The notes: a model not told the origin generated them from the sequence alone. A DNA stretch of 21,249 bases from Alphaproteobacteria bacterium (GCA_002701555.1 NZVS01000027.1:1-21249), one strand, 5' to 3'. Counted from the stretch's first letter, positions 7,997 to 16,278 are shown. Made by a program: numbers and translations.

Positions 7997-8731
7997 CTAT
8001 TTCATAGATATTTGTGTAGGGGTATCAAACTTGCGGATTTGTGACGGAGTATACTCAAACTCACTATAACTGTTGTAAAGTATTGTTGCCCCCTCATCAG
8101 TTGTGTACCAAAGTGTTGCAAACCCCTTATTTGTGTTCGCTGTAATAGTAAAATGCCCTTGTACATTAAAAGTATCTCGGTTTACAGCGTTAGAGTTGTA
8201 GCCATCATAAGCAATTCTTTCACCTTCATTAATAGAATTTTGCATGGCCCTATTAAAACTGCCACAGGAGGTAGCCTGATTATTTTGTAAAATTTCCTCG
8301 CATTTTTTTCTGACACCCTCTTCATCGTATTGCACAGTTATATTTGATATTGGCGCTACAGATGACGTCGCATTATAAATATTACAATTTTCTGTTCTAG
8401 CAATGACCTTTGCTTGAGTAGGAGTTGCTCCAAGAGGTGCGTTATATTCGACTATATACCCATGAGAACCATTTGTAGAGCATGTGAAAGCCGTTGCATA
8501 ACGATCTATGCGGTTTTGGTCAAGTTTAATAAATTCCCTATTCGCTAACGCGACCACTTCCTGACCTTCAGCCTTTAGATGTCTGGCCATAACTTCAGGT
8601 GTTGCGGTATCTCCACGGACCATTGCGTTTGCCGCAACTATAGGTGTCATGGCTGTTGCGATTGCCGCCAAGCCTAATCCCGCCTTTGTGGCTGCATTTT
8701 TAAATCTGGATTTTGCATTTATCAAAGCCAT
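7997..8731 (-). CDS. Hypothetical secreted protein with four cysteines, 244 aa
   Basis: The N-terminus is basic (KSRFKNAATKAG), followed by a hydrophobic stretch (LGLAAIATAMTPIVAANA) and a likely signal-peptidase site after residue 36, so the protein should reach the periplasm or beyond. The mature part holds exactly four cysteines (84, 116, 144, 156), consistent with two disulfides, and its C-terminal half (TFNVQGHFTITANTNKGFATLWYTT) reads as beta-rich. No catalytic motif or known family is apparent. The ATG at 8731 has a good Shine-Dalgarno (AAAGGGC) and sits behind a strong sigma-70 promoter at 8785-8813, plus a leader hairpin at 8751-8786. It is probably a single-gene transcript, separate from the aldehyde dehydrogenase gene upstream on the same strand. 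Confidence 0.75.
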   Translation of the reverse strand: MALINAKSRFKNAATKAGLGLAAIATAMTPIVAANAMVRGDTATPEVMARHLKAEGQEVVALANREFIKLDQNRIDRYATAFTCSTNGSHGYIVEYNAPLGATPTQAKVIARTENCNIYNATSSVAPISNITVQYDEEGVRKKCEEILQNNQATSCGSFNRAMQNSINEGERIAYDGYNSNAVNRDTFNVQGHFTITANTNKGFATLWYTTDEGATILYNSYSEFEYTPSQIRKFDTPTQISMK

Positions 8732-8750
8732 GGGAATTGCCCTTTATTAT

Positions 8751-8786
8751 ATACGCCTGTGAAAGTTGGATAATATACAGGCATAT
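8751..8786 (-). promoter_or_regulatory. 5' leader hairpin of the secreted-protein gene
   Basis: Read on the minus strand, ATATGCCTGT (8786-8777) can pair with ACAGGCGTAT (8760-8751): ten pairs including one G-U, with a 16-nt loop. It starts at the -10 box and ends about 20 nt before the ATG, so most of it lies in the leader of the transcript. It could equally be an operator read as DNA. Confidence 0.4.
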
Positions 8787-8813
8787 ATAATCATTTTGGA
8801 CGGACAATGTCAA
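8785..8813 (-). promoter_or_regulatory. Sigma-70 promoter of the secreted-protein gene
   Basis: On the minus strand, a perfect -35 TTGACA (8813-8808) is followed after exactly 17 nt by TTATAT (8790-8785), one mismatch short of consensus in its first bases. Transcription would begin near 8778, giving a leader of about 47 nt. It is the best sigma-70 match I found in the window. Confidence 0.75.
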
Positions 8814-8844
8814 TATAAACATTATGGAAACTGTGTTGCTGTTT

Positions 8845-10203
8845 CTATATCTCAACCACCGTTTTGATATTTACAAATTCATGTATGCCAAATCGCGCCA
8901 GCTCTCGCCCATACCCGGATGCCTTTACGCCACCAAAAGGAAGCCTGGGGTCAGAGGCGGTGATTGTATTTATAAATGTTCCACCGGCATCAAGTTCTTT
9001 AACGGCTTTGTCCATATCTGACTTTTCCGTTGTAAAAATTGCAGAGCCAAGTCCGAATTTCGAACCATTCGCCAAATCTATCGCCTCATCCAGCGAGCCA
9101 ACTTTAAAAAGTGACGCGACCGGGCCAAATAGCTCATCCTCATATGCAGGTGATCCTTCAGGAATATTTTCGATGATACCGGGAGTGTAAAAATAACCTT
9201 TCCCTTCTGTTTTTTCACACCCAACAAGAATGTTTGCACCTTTCTTGACAGTGTCCTGCACCTGTTTTTCAATGTCATCAACATTATCCGACATTGCCAA
9301 TGGCCCGACATCGTTATCTTCGTTCATAGGGTCGCCTGTTTTAAGACCCTTAAACGCCTCAACAAAGCGATCTCTAAACGCATCATATACATCTTCATGT
9401 ACAATAAAACGTTTGGCAGCAATACAAGACTGCCCGTTATTTTGAATACGACCCTTCACAGCCATTTCAACAGCATTATCCATGTCGGCCGAGGGCATCA
9501 CGATAAAGGCGTCCGATCCCCCCAATTCCAGGACAGTCTTTTTAATTTTCTCTCCGGCGGTCGAGGCAACTGCAGACCCCGCCCCTTCCGAACCTGTTAA
9601 GGTGGCCGCACGTATACGATCATCTTTTAGTATTTTTTCAATTTTATCAGATCCTATAAGCAGCGTTTGAAATTCATAATTTTCAAAACCCGCATTCCTC
9701 AAAATTTCTTCAATAGCAAGCGCAGATTGCGGCACATTAGAGGCATGCTTTAGAATACCTGTATTACCTGCCATAAGTGAGGGAGCCGCAAAACGGAACA
9801 CCTGCCAGAACGGGAAATTCCAAGGCATAACCGCCAGAACGGGTCCGATAGGTTGATATGCGATGTAAGACCGCTTCTTATCTGTTTCCACGGTCTCGTC
9901 AGCAAGAAAGTCTTTGGCATTTTCAGCATAATAGCGGCATACCCAAGCACATTTTTCAACCTCTGCGACTGCTTGCTTGATAGGTTTACCCATTTCTTGG
10001 GTCAGAATTTTTCCATATTCTTCCTTTTTTTCTTCCAAAAGGTCAGCGGCTTTATTTAATTTCTTAGCCCTTACTTCAAAATCTTGCGTTTTTTGAAATT
10101 TGAAAGCATCAACCGAATTTTTTAGAGCCTGTTCTATTTCTTTATCTGTTGCCGTATCAAACTCTTTTAATACTTTCTCTGTAGCCGGGTTCACACTTTT
10201 CAT
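8845..10203 (-). CDS. sad: Succinate-semialdehyde dehydrogenase-type aldehyde dehydrogenase (Sad/GabD1-like)
   Basis: This NAD(P)-dependent enzyme oxidises an aldehyde to the acid. The 452-residue protein is collinear with E. coli Sad (YneI) as I recall it: EMGKPIKQA (70-78), MPWNFPFWQVFR (126-137), LKHASNVPQ (151-159), LELGGSDAFIV (225-235) with the general base Glu226, NNGQSCIAAKRFIV (255-268) with catalytic Cys260, EDELFGPVA, and RLPFGGVKASGYGRELARFG near the C-terminus. Length and motifs are complete. A good Shine-Dalgarno (AAAGGAT) precedes the ATG at 10203. The gene stands alone, with no GABA transaminase or polyamine genes nearby, so succinate semialdehyde is the family-based guess and another short semialdehyde is possible. 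It is downstream of cysQ on the same strand, but separated by 178 nt. Confidence 0.87.
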   Translation of the reverse strand: MKSVNPATEKVLKEFDTATDKEIEQALKNSVDAFKFQKTQDFEVRAKKLNKAADLLEEKKEEYGKILTQEMGKPIKQAVAEVEKCAWVCRYYAENAKDFLADETVETDKKRSYIAYQPIGPVLAVMPWNFPFWQVFRFAAPSLMAGNTGILKHASNVPQSALAIEEILRNAGFENYEFQTLLIGSDKIEKILKDDRIRAATLTGSEGAGSAVASTAGEKIKKTVLELGGSDAFIVMPSADMDNAVEMAVKGRIQNNGQSCIAAKRFIVHEDVYDAFRDRFVEAFKGLKTGDPMNEDNDVGPLAMSDNVDDIEKQVQDTVKKGANILVGCEKTEGKGYFYTPGIIENIPEGSPAYEDELFGPVASLFKVGSLDEAIDLANGSKFGLGSAIFTTEKSDMDKAVKELDAGGTFINTITASDPRLPFGGVKASGYGRELARFGIHEFVNIKTVVEI

Positions 10204-10381
10204 TATCTATCCTTTTTCAAACTGCGTTATATTCGATTGTCTCGTTTGCTTATAGCGTAAATCTATTTATATGACTTAGTGTACCCTCGTGAATATTCAA
10301 AAGGTTTGCCAGGCTTTTTTTAACATAGCTTTCTGCTCATCCAGGAAAGCGAGGCTATTCTACACATAAACTTTATTTCTC

Positions 10382-11212
10382 TTATGTATTATCAGAGATA
10401 TTCGGGGCCAAATCACCAGACCAGGCGATAAATTCTGGATTTAAAAAACCATCACGGGAACCACCATAGGTAAGGGCGTTTCCTTCTGTATCTGTCATAA
10501 GACCACCTGCTGAACGCAATATTGCATCTGCGGCGGCGGTATCCCACTCACAAGTAGGACCAAAACGCGGGTAAATATCTGCTTTTCCTGCTGCAACGGC
10601 ACATATTTTCAAGGAACTGCCTTTCTTGAGAAGTTTTTTAACTTTATACCCGGAGAGAAACTCATCTAACTTCTCACCCTTCCCGTGAGATTTGCTTGCT
10701 ACTACAGTTAACCCTTCGACAGGGGCGCGCCTAGTTTGAATTTTCTTCTCCACATCAGTATCTTCGAGCCATTTCGTTGCCGTTCCCTCACCGTAACCTG
10801 CATATAAAAGACCGTGATAAGGTGCATACACCACGCCCAAAAAAGGCTTTCCTTCAAAAATCAACGCAATGTTAACAGTAAAATCACCACTTCCAGAGAT
10901 AAATTCCTTTGTGCCGTCAAGGGGGTCAACCAACCAAAAATAGTCTGATACAGAAAGATCAGTTTTTTTCCCTGCAGCCATACTTTCTTCACCAACAACC
11001 GGAACAGATGGTGTAATATCGCTCAATCCTTTTATTATTACTTTTTCAGCATGCTGGTCGGCAAGTGTGACAGGCGAGCCATCTTCTTTCTGTTGCGAGT
11101 CGATACCCCCCTCGTCAAAATAATCTAGTGTCAGGTCGCCCGCCTCAATAGCAAGTCGCTTAACCTGCTCGCATAATGCTTTTGGATAAGAAAGTAGCCT
11201 GTCAGAGGACAC
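10382..11212 (-). CDS. cysQ: 3'(2'),5'-bisphosphate nucleotidase CysQ
   Basis: This Mg-dependent phosphatase hydrolyses PAP (and PAPS) to AMP (APS), removing the inhibitory by-product of sulfotransferase or PAPS reductase reactions. It belongs to the inositol monophosphatase superfamily. Metal-binding motifs are VVGEES (72-77), DPLDGTKEF (96-104) and WDTAAADAIL (223-232), all intact. I chose the GTG at 11212 as the start. It has a Shine-Dalgarno-like AAAAGGA (11227-11221) eight bases upstream, gives a family-typical 276 residues and overlaps the cysNC end by 11 nt. The in-frame TTG at 11263 would add 17 residues with no ribosome-binding site and a 62-nt overlap. It is the last gene of the ugd-cysD-cysNC-cysQ operon, translationally coupled to cysNC. 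Confidence 0.92.
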   Translation of the reverse strand: MSSDRLLSYPKALCEQVKRLAIEAGDLTLDYFDEGGIDSQQKEDGSPVTLADQHAEKVIIKGLSDITPSVPVVGEESMAAGKKTDLSVSDYFWLVDPLDGTKEFISGSGDFTVNIALIFEGKPFLGVVYAPYHGLLYAGYGEGTATKWLEDTDVEKKIQTRRAPVEGLTVVASKSHGKGEKLDEFLSGYKVKKLLKKGSSLKICAVAAGKADIYPRFGPTCEWDTAAADAILRSAGGLMTDTEGNALTYGGSRDGFLNPEFIAWSGDLAPNISDNT

Positions 11213-13145
11213 GGAGATTGTCCTTTTCAGCCATATTTTCCAGTGACTGTCCGCTATATTCAATATTTTGAATGATATACTGTGCTATTTGTTCTACGCA
11301 TTCTTCAATATTACCGCTTTCTGTATCCACAGTCAGCTCGGGATTATCAGGTGCCTCATATGGAGAATCTATCCCTGTAAATTGGCTTATTTCGCCCTTG
11401 CGCGCTTTCTTATAAAGTCCTTTTGGATCTCGGCTCTCACATACATCCAAAGAAGCTTTGATGTAAATCTCATGGAAACGATCAGGGCGCACCTCACGCG
11501 CATTGTGCCTGTCTGCCCTATACGGAGAAATAAAAGCAGTAATACATACAACTCCTGCATCAGCCATAAGGGCAGAAACCTCTCCGACACGCCGTATATT
11601 TTCCGCACGATCTTTCGGGGAGAAGCCCAAATCAGAATTTAGTCCATGTCTTACATTATCACCGTCAAGAACATATGTTTGGTAGCCCTTTTTAAAAAGT
11701 GCCTGCTCCACGAGCATCGCCAAAGTTGATTTTCCAGCTCCGGATAATCCTGTAAACCAAAAAACGCCACCTGTATAACCATTGCGTTCAGCCCGCTTCG
11801 TATAAGATAGCAAATGCGCCACTTTTGTGATGTGTTCTGATTTGGGCTGATTTCTCGATCTTTGATCGACATATCCTTCCATGGAAACGGTTCCGCCGCC
11901 ACAAACACGCCCCTTACTATATAGTACAATACGTCCCGTATTTTTATTTTCGGTATATTGATCTAATGGGATTGCGTTTCTCGTTCTTAAAGTAATATAT
12001 GAAACTTCGTTCTTAGAAACTTGCTTTGTATTTTCGTCCTTAGATAAATCCTCAGTCTTGATTACGTTTTCTATTGACTGCACAGTGACCGGATATTGGG
12101 CCGTATTGATGTGCAGCCTGAATGTGTCACCAACTTTTAAAGATGTATCGGAAAGCCAGAAAATATGTGCCCGAAATACATTTGATAACATGGGAGGATT
12201 ATCTTCATGCGAAGCAACATGCCCTCTCTCAACAAATATAGGCTTATCAAGAGTTATACCTATTGATAAGCCTGCCTGTGCTGTTACGGCCTGCTTATCC
12301 CCTTTTGGCCAAACTTCTATAGATTCCACTCTTGCCAATTCGTTAGTGGGGGAAAACAATAAAGTGTCTCCCCTTCTTAGGAAACCACTCTCAATACGCC
12401 CAACAAAAACCCGCTTTTCTTCTACACGATATACGTCCTGAACAGGAAAACGCAGGCTTTGCGACGTAGGGGTTTGATATGGTGTAAAATCATGAAGAAC
12501 TTCCAGAAGAGTTTTACCTCTATACCATTCCAGTTTTTCGGATGCCGACAAAATGTTGTCACCATTGCGCGCAGATACCGGAATTATTGACATTGGACGG
12601 ATATCTATATCACGTAAAAAAGATACAATTTCGTTATACAAAATATCAAATCGTGCTTTATCATAGCCACATTTATCTATCTTGTTTACGATAACACCAA
12701 TTTGGGAAACACCCATCAACCCCAGAAGATATGCGTGTCTGCGCGTCTGCTCCTGCAGTCCTTCTTCAGCGTCCACAACAAGGAATGCCGCATCTGCTTG
12801 GGCAGTGCCAGAAATCATATTTCTTAGGAATTCCGTGTGACCTGGTGCGTCAATGATAACAAAATCGCGCTTTTCTGTTGAAAAGAATATCTGGGTCGTA
12901 TCAATAGTTATGGCCTGATCACGCTCTGCCTGAAAAGAATCCAGCAAGTATGACCATTCAACAACTTCCCCTCGTTTTTTTGAAGCCTTCTCAATCTCTA
13001 CATATTTGCTGTCTGGAAGAGATTTTGTATCATATAAAAGGCGACCTACAAGCGTAGATTTACCATGGTCTACATGTCCGACCATCACGATCCGTAATTT
13101 TTCCGCATCCTTGGTAGGTGGAATGTATTTAGCGCTGTGTGCCAT
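11202..13145 (-). CDS. cysNC: Bifunctional sulfate adenylyltransferase subunit 1 / adenylylsulfate kinase (CysN-CysC)
   Basis: The N-terminal GTPase (about 1-430) drives ATP sulfurylase with CysD. It shows GHVDHGKS (23-30, P-loop), DAPGHTEF (99-106), NKID (154-157), then the elongation-factor-like beta-barrel domains. The C-terminal APS kinase (about 455-647) phosphorylates APS to PAPS and shows GLSGAGKS (466-473), LDGDNVRHGLN (493-503), FISPYRADR (538-546) and the GIDSPYEAP loop. Both halves look intact, so sulfate plus ATP can go all the way to PAPS in one complex with CysD. The fusion is typical of many alpha- and gammaproteobacteria and of rhizobial NodQ. It begins 3 nt after cysD and overlaps cysQ by 11 nt. 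Confidence 0.95.
   Translation of the reverse strand: MAHSAKYIPPTKDAEKLRIVMVGHVDHGKSTLVGRLLYDTKSLPDSKYVEIEKASKKRGEVVEWSYLLDSFQAERDQAITIDTTQIFFSTEKRDFVIIDAPGHTEFLRNMISGTAQADAAFLVVDAEEGLQEQTRRHAYLLGLMGVSQIGVIVNKIDKCGYDKARFDILYNEIVSFLRDIDIRPMSIIPVSARNGDNILSASEKLEWYRGKTLLEVLHDFTPYQTPTSQSLRFPVQDVYRVEEKRVFVGRIESGFLRRGDTLLFSPTNELARVESIEVWPKGDKQAVTAQAGLSIGITLDKPIFVERGHVASHEDNPPMLSNVFRAHIFWLSDTSLKVGDTFRLHINTAQYPVTVQSIENVIKTEDLSKDENTKQVSKNEVSYITLRTRNAIPLDQYTENKNTGRIVLYSKGRVCGGGTVSMEGYVDQRSRNQPKSEHITKVAHLLSYTKRAERNGYTGGVFWFTGLSGAGKSTLAMLVEQALFKKGYQTYVLDGDNVRHGLNSDLGFSPKDRAENIRRVGEVSALMADAGVVCITAFISPYRADRHNAREVRPDRFHEIYIKASLDVCESRDPKGLYKKARKGEISQFTGIDSPYEAPDNPELTVDTESGNIEECVEQIAQYIIQNIEYSGQSLENMAEKDNLRVL
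11221..11227 (-). promoter_or_regulatory. Ribosome-binding site deciding the cysQ start
   Basis: AAAAGGA on the minus strand lies inside the last codons of cysNC, eight bases before the GTG at 11212. It favours that GTG over the upstream TTG at 11263. Confidence 0.55.
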
Positions 13146-13148
13146 AAT

Positions 13149-13949
13149 CTACATATATCCCCGCGTCCTCAAAAGCTCAAAACTATTTTCAGATTCGCTA
13201 TCCATTGCACGACCTGCACGTTCGAGCGTTTTTGTTGTTTCAAGTTCTTTAATGATATCTTCTATTGTTGTGGCATCACTATCAACAGGAAATGTAATAT
13301 TCTTCTCACCTAAAGAACGATATCTTTTACCGTTCTTTGCAAAATACAAAGGCACAACAGGTATGTTTTCCCGCTGCGTGTAACGCCATATATCAATCTC
13401 TGTCCATCCCAATATAGGATGTATGCGTAAATGTGCCCCTTCAGGCACTTCGCTCATATAATGATCCCATATTTCAGCAGGCTGGTTTTTAAAGTCCCAA
13501 TCTCCATCAATACTACGTGGTGAAAAAACCCGCTCCTTGGCGCGCATAGATTGCTCATCGCGGCGAATGCCGGCAATTATGCCTTTGTAACCGTCATTCC
13601 CCAAAAGGGACTTTAGCCCCTCAGTTTTGCGCATAGCAGATCGAGTTGCAGGGGGCAGGCTCTTATCCATATCTCCTTCGGGTGGACAATCATGAACGTC
13701 CAGCTCAAGTCCCCACTCATTTACAAGTTTATCGCGAAATTGATAAACCTCGGGCAGTTCCATGCCCGTTTCCAATTGTATGAGGGGGAAAGGAACTTTG
13801 CCAAAAAAAGCTTTTTTGATCATCCATAGGAGGGCATTTGAATCCTTACCCATAGACCATAACATGCCCAGAGGAGAAACATTGTTATAAGCTTCTCTTA
13901 AAATATAGATGGTTTCAGCTTCAAGCTTATCTAGATAGCGATCAGGCAT
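13149..13949 (-). CDS. cysD: Sulfate adenylyltransferase subunit 2 (CysD)
   Basis: This PP-loop ATP pyrophosphatase subunit forms adenylylsulfate (APS) from sulfate and ATP, driven by the CysN GTPase. The 266-residue protein has the nucleotide-binding loop SMGKDS (32-37) and the conserved stretches QLETGMELPEVYQFRD, GIRRDEQSMRAKERVFS, PILGWTEIDIWRY and KNGKRYRSLGEKNITFPV. It is shorter than E. coli CysD (302 residues) because it starts closer to the PP-loop core, but it ends with the normal family tail (ERAGRAMDSESENSFELLRTRGYM region). It lies 3 nt after ugd and 3 nt before cysNC, which means tight cotranscription and probable translational coupling. Confidence 0.95.
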   Translation of the reverse strand: MPDRYLDKLEAETIYILREAYNNVSPLGMLWSMGKDSNALLWMIKKAFFGKVPFPLIQLETGMELPEVYQFRDKLVNEWGLELDVHDCPPEGDMDKSLPPATRSAMRKTEGLKSLLGNDGYKGIIAGIRRDEQSMRAKERVFSPRSIDGDWDFKNQPAEIWDHYMSEVPEGAHLRIHPILGWTEIDIWRYTQRENIPVVPLYFAKNGKRYRSLGEKNITFPVDSDATTIEDIIKELETTKTLERAGRAMDSESENSFELLRTRGYM

Positions 13950-13952
13950 TCA

Positions 13953-15305
13953 CTATCCTACTGATTTAAGTCTGTTTCCAGATCCGTTTTCTCCGTCGAG
14001 AGATCTGCGGCCAATGGATTGATATACAAAACCTTTGCTTTCCATTTCAGTCAGCTTGTAGATATTTCGCAGATCAAGAAGACGTGGTTTTTTCATTAAG
14101 CCCTTGATACGATCAAGGTTAAGCGCACGGAATTCATTCCACTCGGTAAGAATAACAATGATGTCTGCATCTTTTGCCACATCATAAGAACTCTCTGCCC
14201 AAATCACATTATCAAGTTGCTTTGCAGCTTCTTCCATTGCCACGGGATCAAAAGCAGCAATCTTTGCTCCCTTAGCCTGCAATTCGGGAATAATGACAAG
14301 GCTGGGTGCTTCACGAACGTCATCTGTGTTTGGTTTAAAGGAGACACCAAGTATTCCAATTTTTTTACCATCCACATTGCCATCACACATCTCAATGATG
14401 CGTTTTGCCATATCTTTTTGACGATTACTGTTTACCTGAACCACAGTTTCAACGATTGTCTGAGGCGCTCCGAATTTCTGGCCGGTCTGTGTCAGTGCCA
14501 AAGTATCTTTGGGAAAGCATGACCCGCCATAGCCTGGACCTGCGTGAAGAAATTTAGAGCCTATGCGGTTATCAAGCCCCATTCCTCTTGCAACATCTTG
14601 TACATTTGCGCCCGTGGCCTCACATAAGTTCGCAACCTCATTAATGAAAGAGATTTTAGTTGCCAAAAACGCATTGCTTGCATATTTGATTATCTCCGAG
14701 CTTTCCGGCGTGGTTATTACCATTGGCGTCTCGTTGATATATAAAGGTCTGTAAATATTACGCATCACCTCGGCAGCGCGCTCACATTCTGTTCCGACCA
14801 CAACTCTGTCAGGGCGCATAAAATCATTAATTGCCGCCCCTTCCCTTAGAAATTCAGGGTTTGAACAAACACCAAAGTCTGCATCCGGATTGGTTTCTTT
14901 TACGATGCGCTCGATTTCGCGCGCCGTTCCGACAGGTACGGTGGATTTCGTAACAATCACTGTAAAATCGGTGATTGCCTCTGCAATTTCCTTGGCAGCC
15001 GCATAAACATATTGAAGATCCGCATGTCCATCACTGCGGCGTGTTGGTGTTCCAACTGCTATAAAAACCGCATCCTTATCCTTTACAGCCTCTTTAATAT
15101 CCGTAGAAAATGTCAAACGGTTGGCACGCACCTGCTTCTCCACCAATTCATCAAGACCCGGCTCATAAATAGGTATTTCGCCATCTTTCAAACGTGATAT
15201 TTTGCCCTGATCCTTATCAATACATGTGACATCATGTCCGAATTCCGCAAAACAGGTTCCGGAAACCAGCCCGACATAACCTGTTCCAACCATTCCTATG
15301 CGCAT
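13953..15305 (-). CDS. ugd: UDP-glucose 6-dehydrogenase
   Basis: It oxidises UDP-glucose twice with NAD to UDP-glucuronate, a precursor of uronic-acid polysaccharides and lipid A or capsule sugars. The 450-residue protein shows the Rossmann motif GTGYVG (7-12), IYEPGLDELV (46-55), VGTPTRRSDG (84-93), CSNPEFLREG (147-156), and the catalytic cysteine Cys263 in GSCFPKDT (261-268). NTDDVREAPS and LTEWNEF follow in the C-terminal domain. The ATG at 15305 has a Shine-Dalgarno-like AAAAGG eight bases upstream. It heads the operon with cysD, cysNC and cysQ. That pairing is unusual for a cysteine pathway and points to a role in making a sulfated, uronate-containing polymer. Confidence 0.96.
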   Translation of the reverse strand: MRIGMVGTGYVGLVSGTCFAEFGHDVTCIDKDQGKISRLKDGEIPIYEPGLDELVEKQVRANRLTFSTDIKEAVKDKDAVFIAVGTPTRRSDGHADLQYVYAAAKEIAEAITDFTVIVTKSTVPVGTAREIERIVKETNPDADFGVCSNPEFLREGAAINDFMRPDRVVVGTECERAAEVMRNIYRPLYINETPMVITTPESSEIIKYASNAFLATKISFINEVANLCEATGANVQDVARGMGLDNRIGSKFLHAGPGYGGSCFPKDTLALTQTGQKFGAPQTIVETVVQVNSNRQKDMAKRIIEMCDGNVDGKKIGILGVSFKPNTDDVREAPSLVIIPELQAKGAKIAAFDPVAMEEAAKQLDNVIWAESSYDVAKDADIIVILTEWNEFRALNLDRIKGLMKKPRLLDLRNIYKLTEMESKGFVYQSIGRRSLDGENGSGNRLKSVG

Positions 15306-15346
15306 ATCATTAACCTTTTTAGCTGTGTATTACTTTAAATATCGCA

Positions 15347-15370
15347 CCACAGTTATACGTTATTCTGTGG
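15347..15370. repeat. 24-bp interrupted palindrome between ugd and the SapC-family gene
   Basis: CCACAG (15347-15352) and CTGTGG (15365-15370) are perfect inverted copies separated by 12 bases. On the minus strand the spacer contains TATAAC, a possible -10 box for ugd, so the repeat would straddle a promoter. That is the placement expected of a dimeric repressor site. No regulator is identified. Confidence 0.35.
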
Positions 15371-15485
15371 CCAAGATAAACATCTGGGTATGCAATATAA
15401 CAAAAAGCCCCTTTAAGCAAAGGCTTGATTTGTATATTATGCATTTCAAAAGTTATATAGACATGAATTTAACGAAGGAAAGAAA

Positions 15486-16250
15486 ATGAGCGATATTCAA
15501 ACAGCCACAAACGGACAGGCAAACAATGACATGCCTTTATTTTACCAGAAACCCGTACCGCTTGATTCTGAAAAACACCGCTCATTTGGCTTAAAGAAAA
15601 ATTTCGGTCTTTCATTCACTAGCAAGGTCAACGCAGTTCCCATAAACCTCATAGAATTTCCGCAAATTTGCCATTATTATCCCATAGCGTTCAGTCCGGA
15701 TGAGGCCGCAACACCAGTTGCACTCCTAGGACTTCGCGATAATGAAAATCTTTTTGTTAACGACCAGGGGCAATGGCAGGCTGAAACTTATATTCCAGCC
15801 TATATCCGACGTTACCCTTTTATTTTCTCGGAAATCCCCGGTACCGACCAGCTTACACTTTGCGTTGATATGGATGAAAGCATTGTAGGAGAGAATCAGG
15901 AACAAAACTTCTTTGATGAAGAAGGTAGTGCCACACCGCTTGCCCAAAACGCACTGGAGTTTTGTAAATCCTATCATGCTGCGGCTCAACAGACAGTCGA
16001 ATTCGGTAAAATGCTTAGTAATTCAGGATTACTTGTTGAGCGCGCCGCTGAAATAACAGCTATTGATAACACTAAAATAAACTTCGCAGGCTTCCGCATT
16101 ATTGATGAAAAAAAGCTGAATGAAATGGATGAGAAAGACTTCCTCGAGTGGAGAAAAAGAGGATGGCTTCCATTTCTTTATGCCCATCTATTCAGCGGCG
16201 CACAGTGGCAACGATTGACACGCCATCTTAATGAAAGAATGGCAAAATAA
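15486..16250 (+). CDS. SapC family protein
   Basis: The 254-residue protein matches the SapC family (named after a Campylobacter fetus S-layer-associated gene, biochemical role unknown). Features are a charged start to the domain (HRSFGLKKNFGLSF, 31-44), AVPINLIEFPQICHYYPIAF (50-69), PVALLGLRDNENLFVND (77-93), the hallmark YIPAYIRRYPFIF (102-114), and LTLCVDMD (123-130). No signal peptide or membrane segment is visible, so it is predicted to be cytosolic. A Shine-Dalgarno AAGGA (15475-15479) precedes the ATG. It is divergent from ugd across a 180-nt gap, followed by a hairpin terminator, and appears to be a single-gene unit. Confidence 0.85.
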   Translation: MSDIQTATNGQANNDMPLFYQKPVPLDSEKHRSFGLKKNFGLSFTSKVNAVPINLIEFPQICHYYPIAFSPDEAATPVALLGLRDNENLFVNDQGQWQAETYIPAYIRRYPFIFSEIPGTDQLTLCVDMDESIVGENQEQNFFDEEGSATPLAQNALEFCKSYHAAAQQTVEFGKMLSNSGLLVERAAEITAIDNTKINFAGFRIIDEKKLNEMDEKDFLEWRKRGWLPFLYAHLFSGAQWQRLTRHLNERMAK

Positions 16251-16278
16251 GCCATCAAAAAGCATTTTTAATTCATAT

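Noticed and set aside
10290..10299. TGAATATTCA perfect 10-bp palindrome upstream of the aldehyde dehydrogenase
   Set aside because: It is too short and AT-rich to distinguish from chance, with no promoter boxes placed around it.
10328..10350. GCTTTC/GAAAGC inverted repeat downstream of cysQ as a terminator
   Set aside because: The stem is only 6 bp with an 11-nt loop, and on the cysQ strand it is followed by an A-rich, not T-rich, tract.
11213..11263. TTG at 11263 as the cysQ start
   Set aside because: It has no ribosome-binding site, overlaps cysNC by 62 nt and adds residues unlike the family; the GTG at 11212 has AAAAGGA at good spacing.
12058..12441. Plus-strand open frame of 127 codons inside cysNC
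   Set aside because: It is antisense to well-conserved CysN motifs, has no ribosome-binding site and no recognisable protein; the same applies to other long antisense frames at 478-789, 980-1303, 11268-11642, 13006-13383 and 16499-16879.
15404..15428. AAGCC...GGCTT hairpin before the SapC-family gene as a terminator or riboswitch
   Set aside because: The stem is bulged and no gene reads into it from either side; no known riboswitch core is recognisable.
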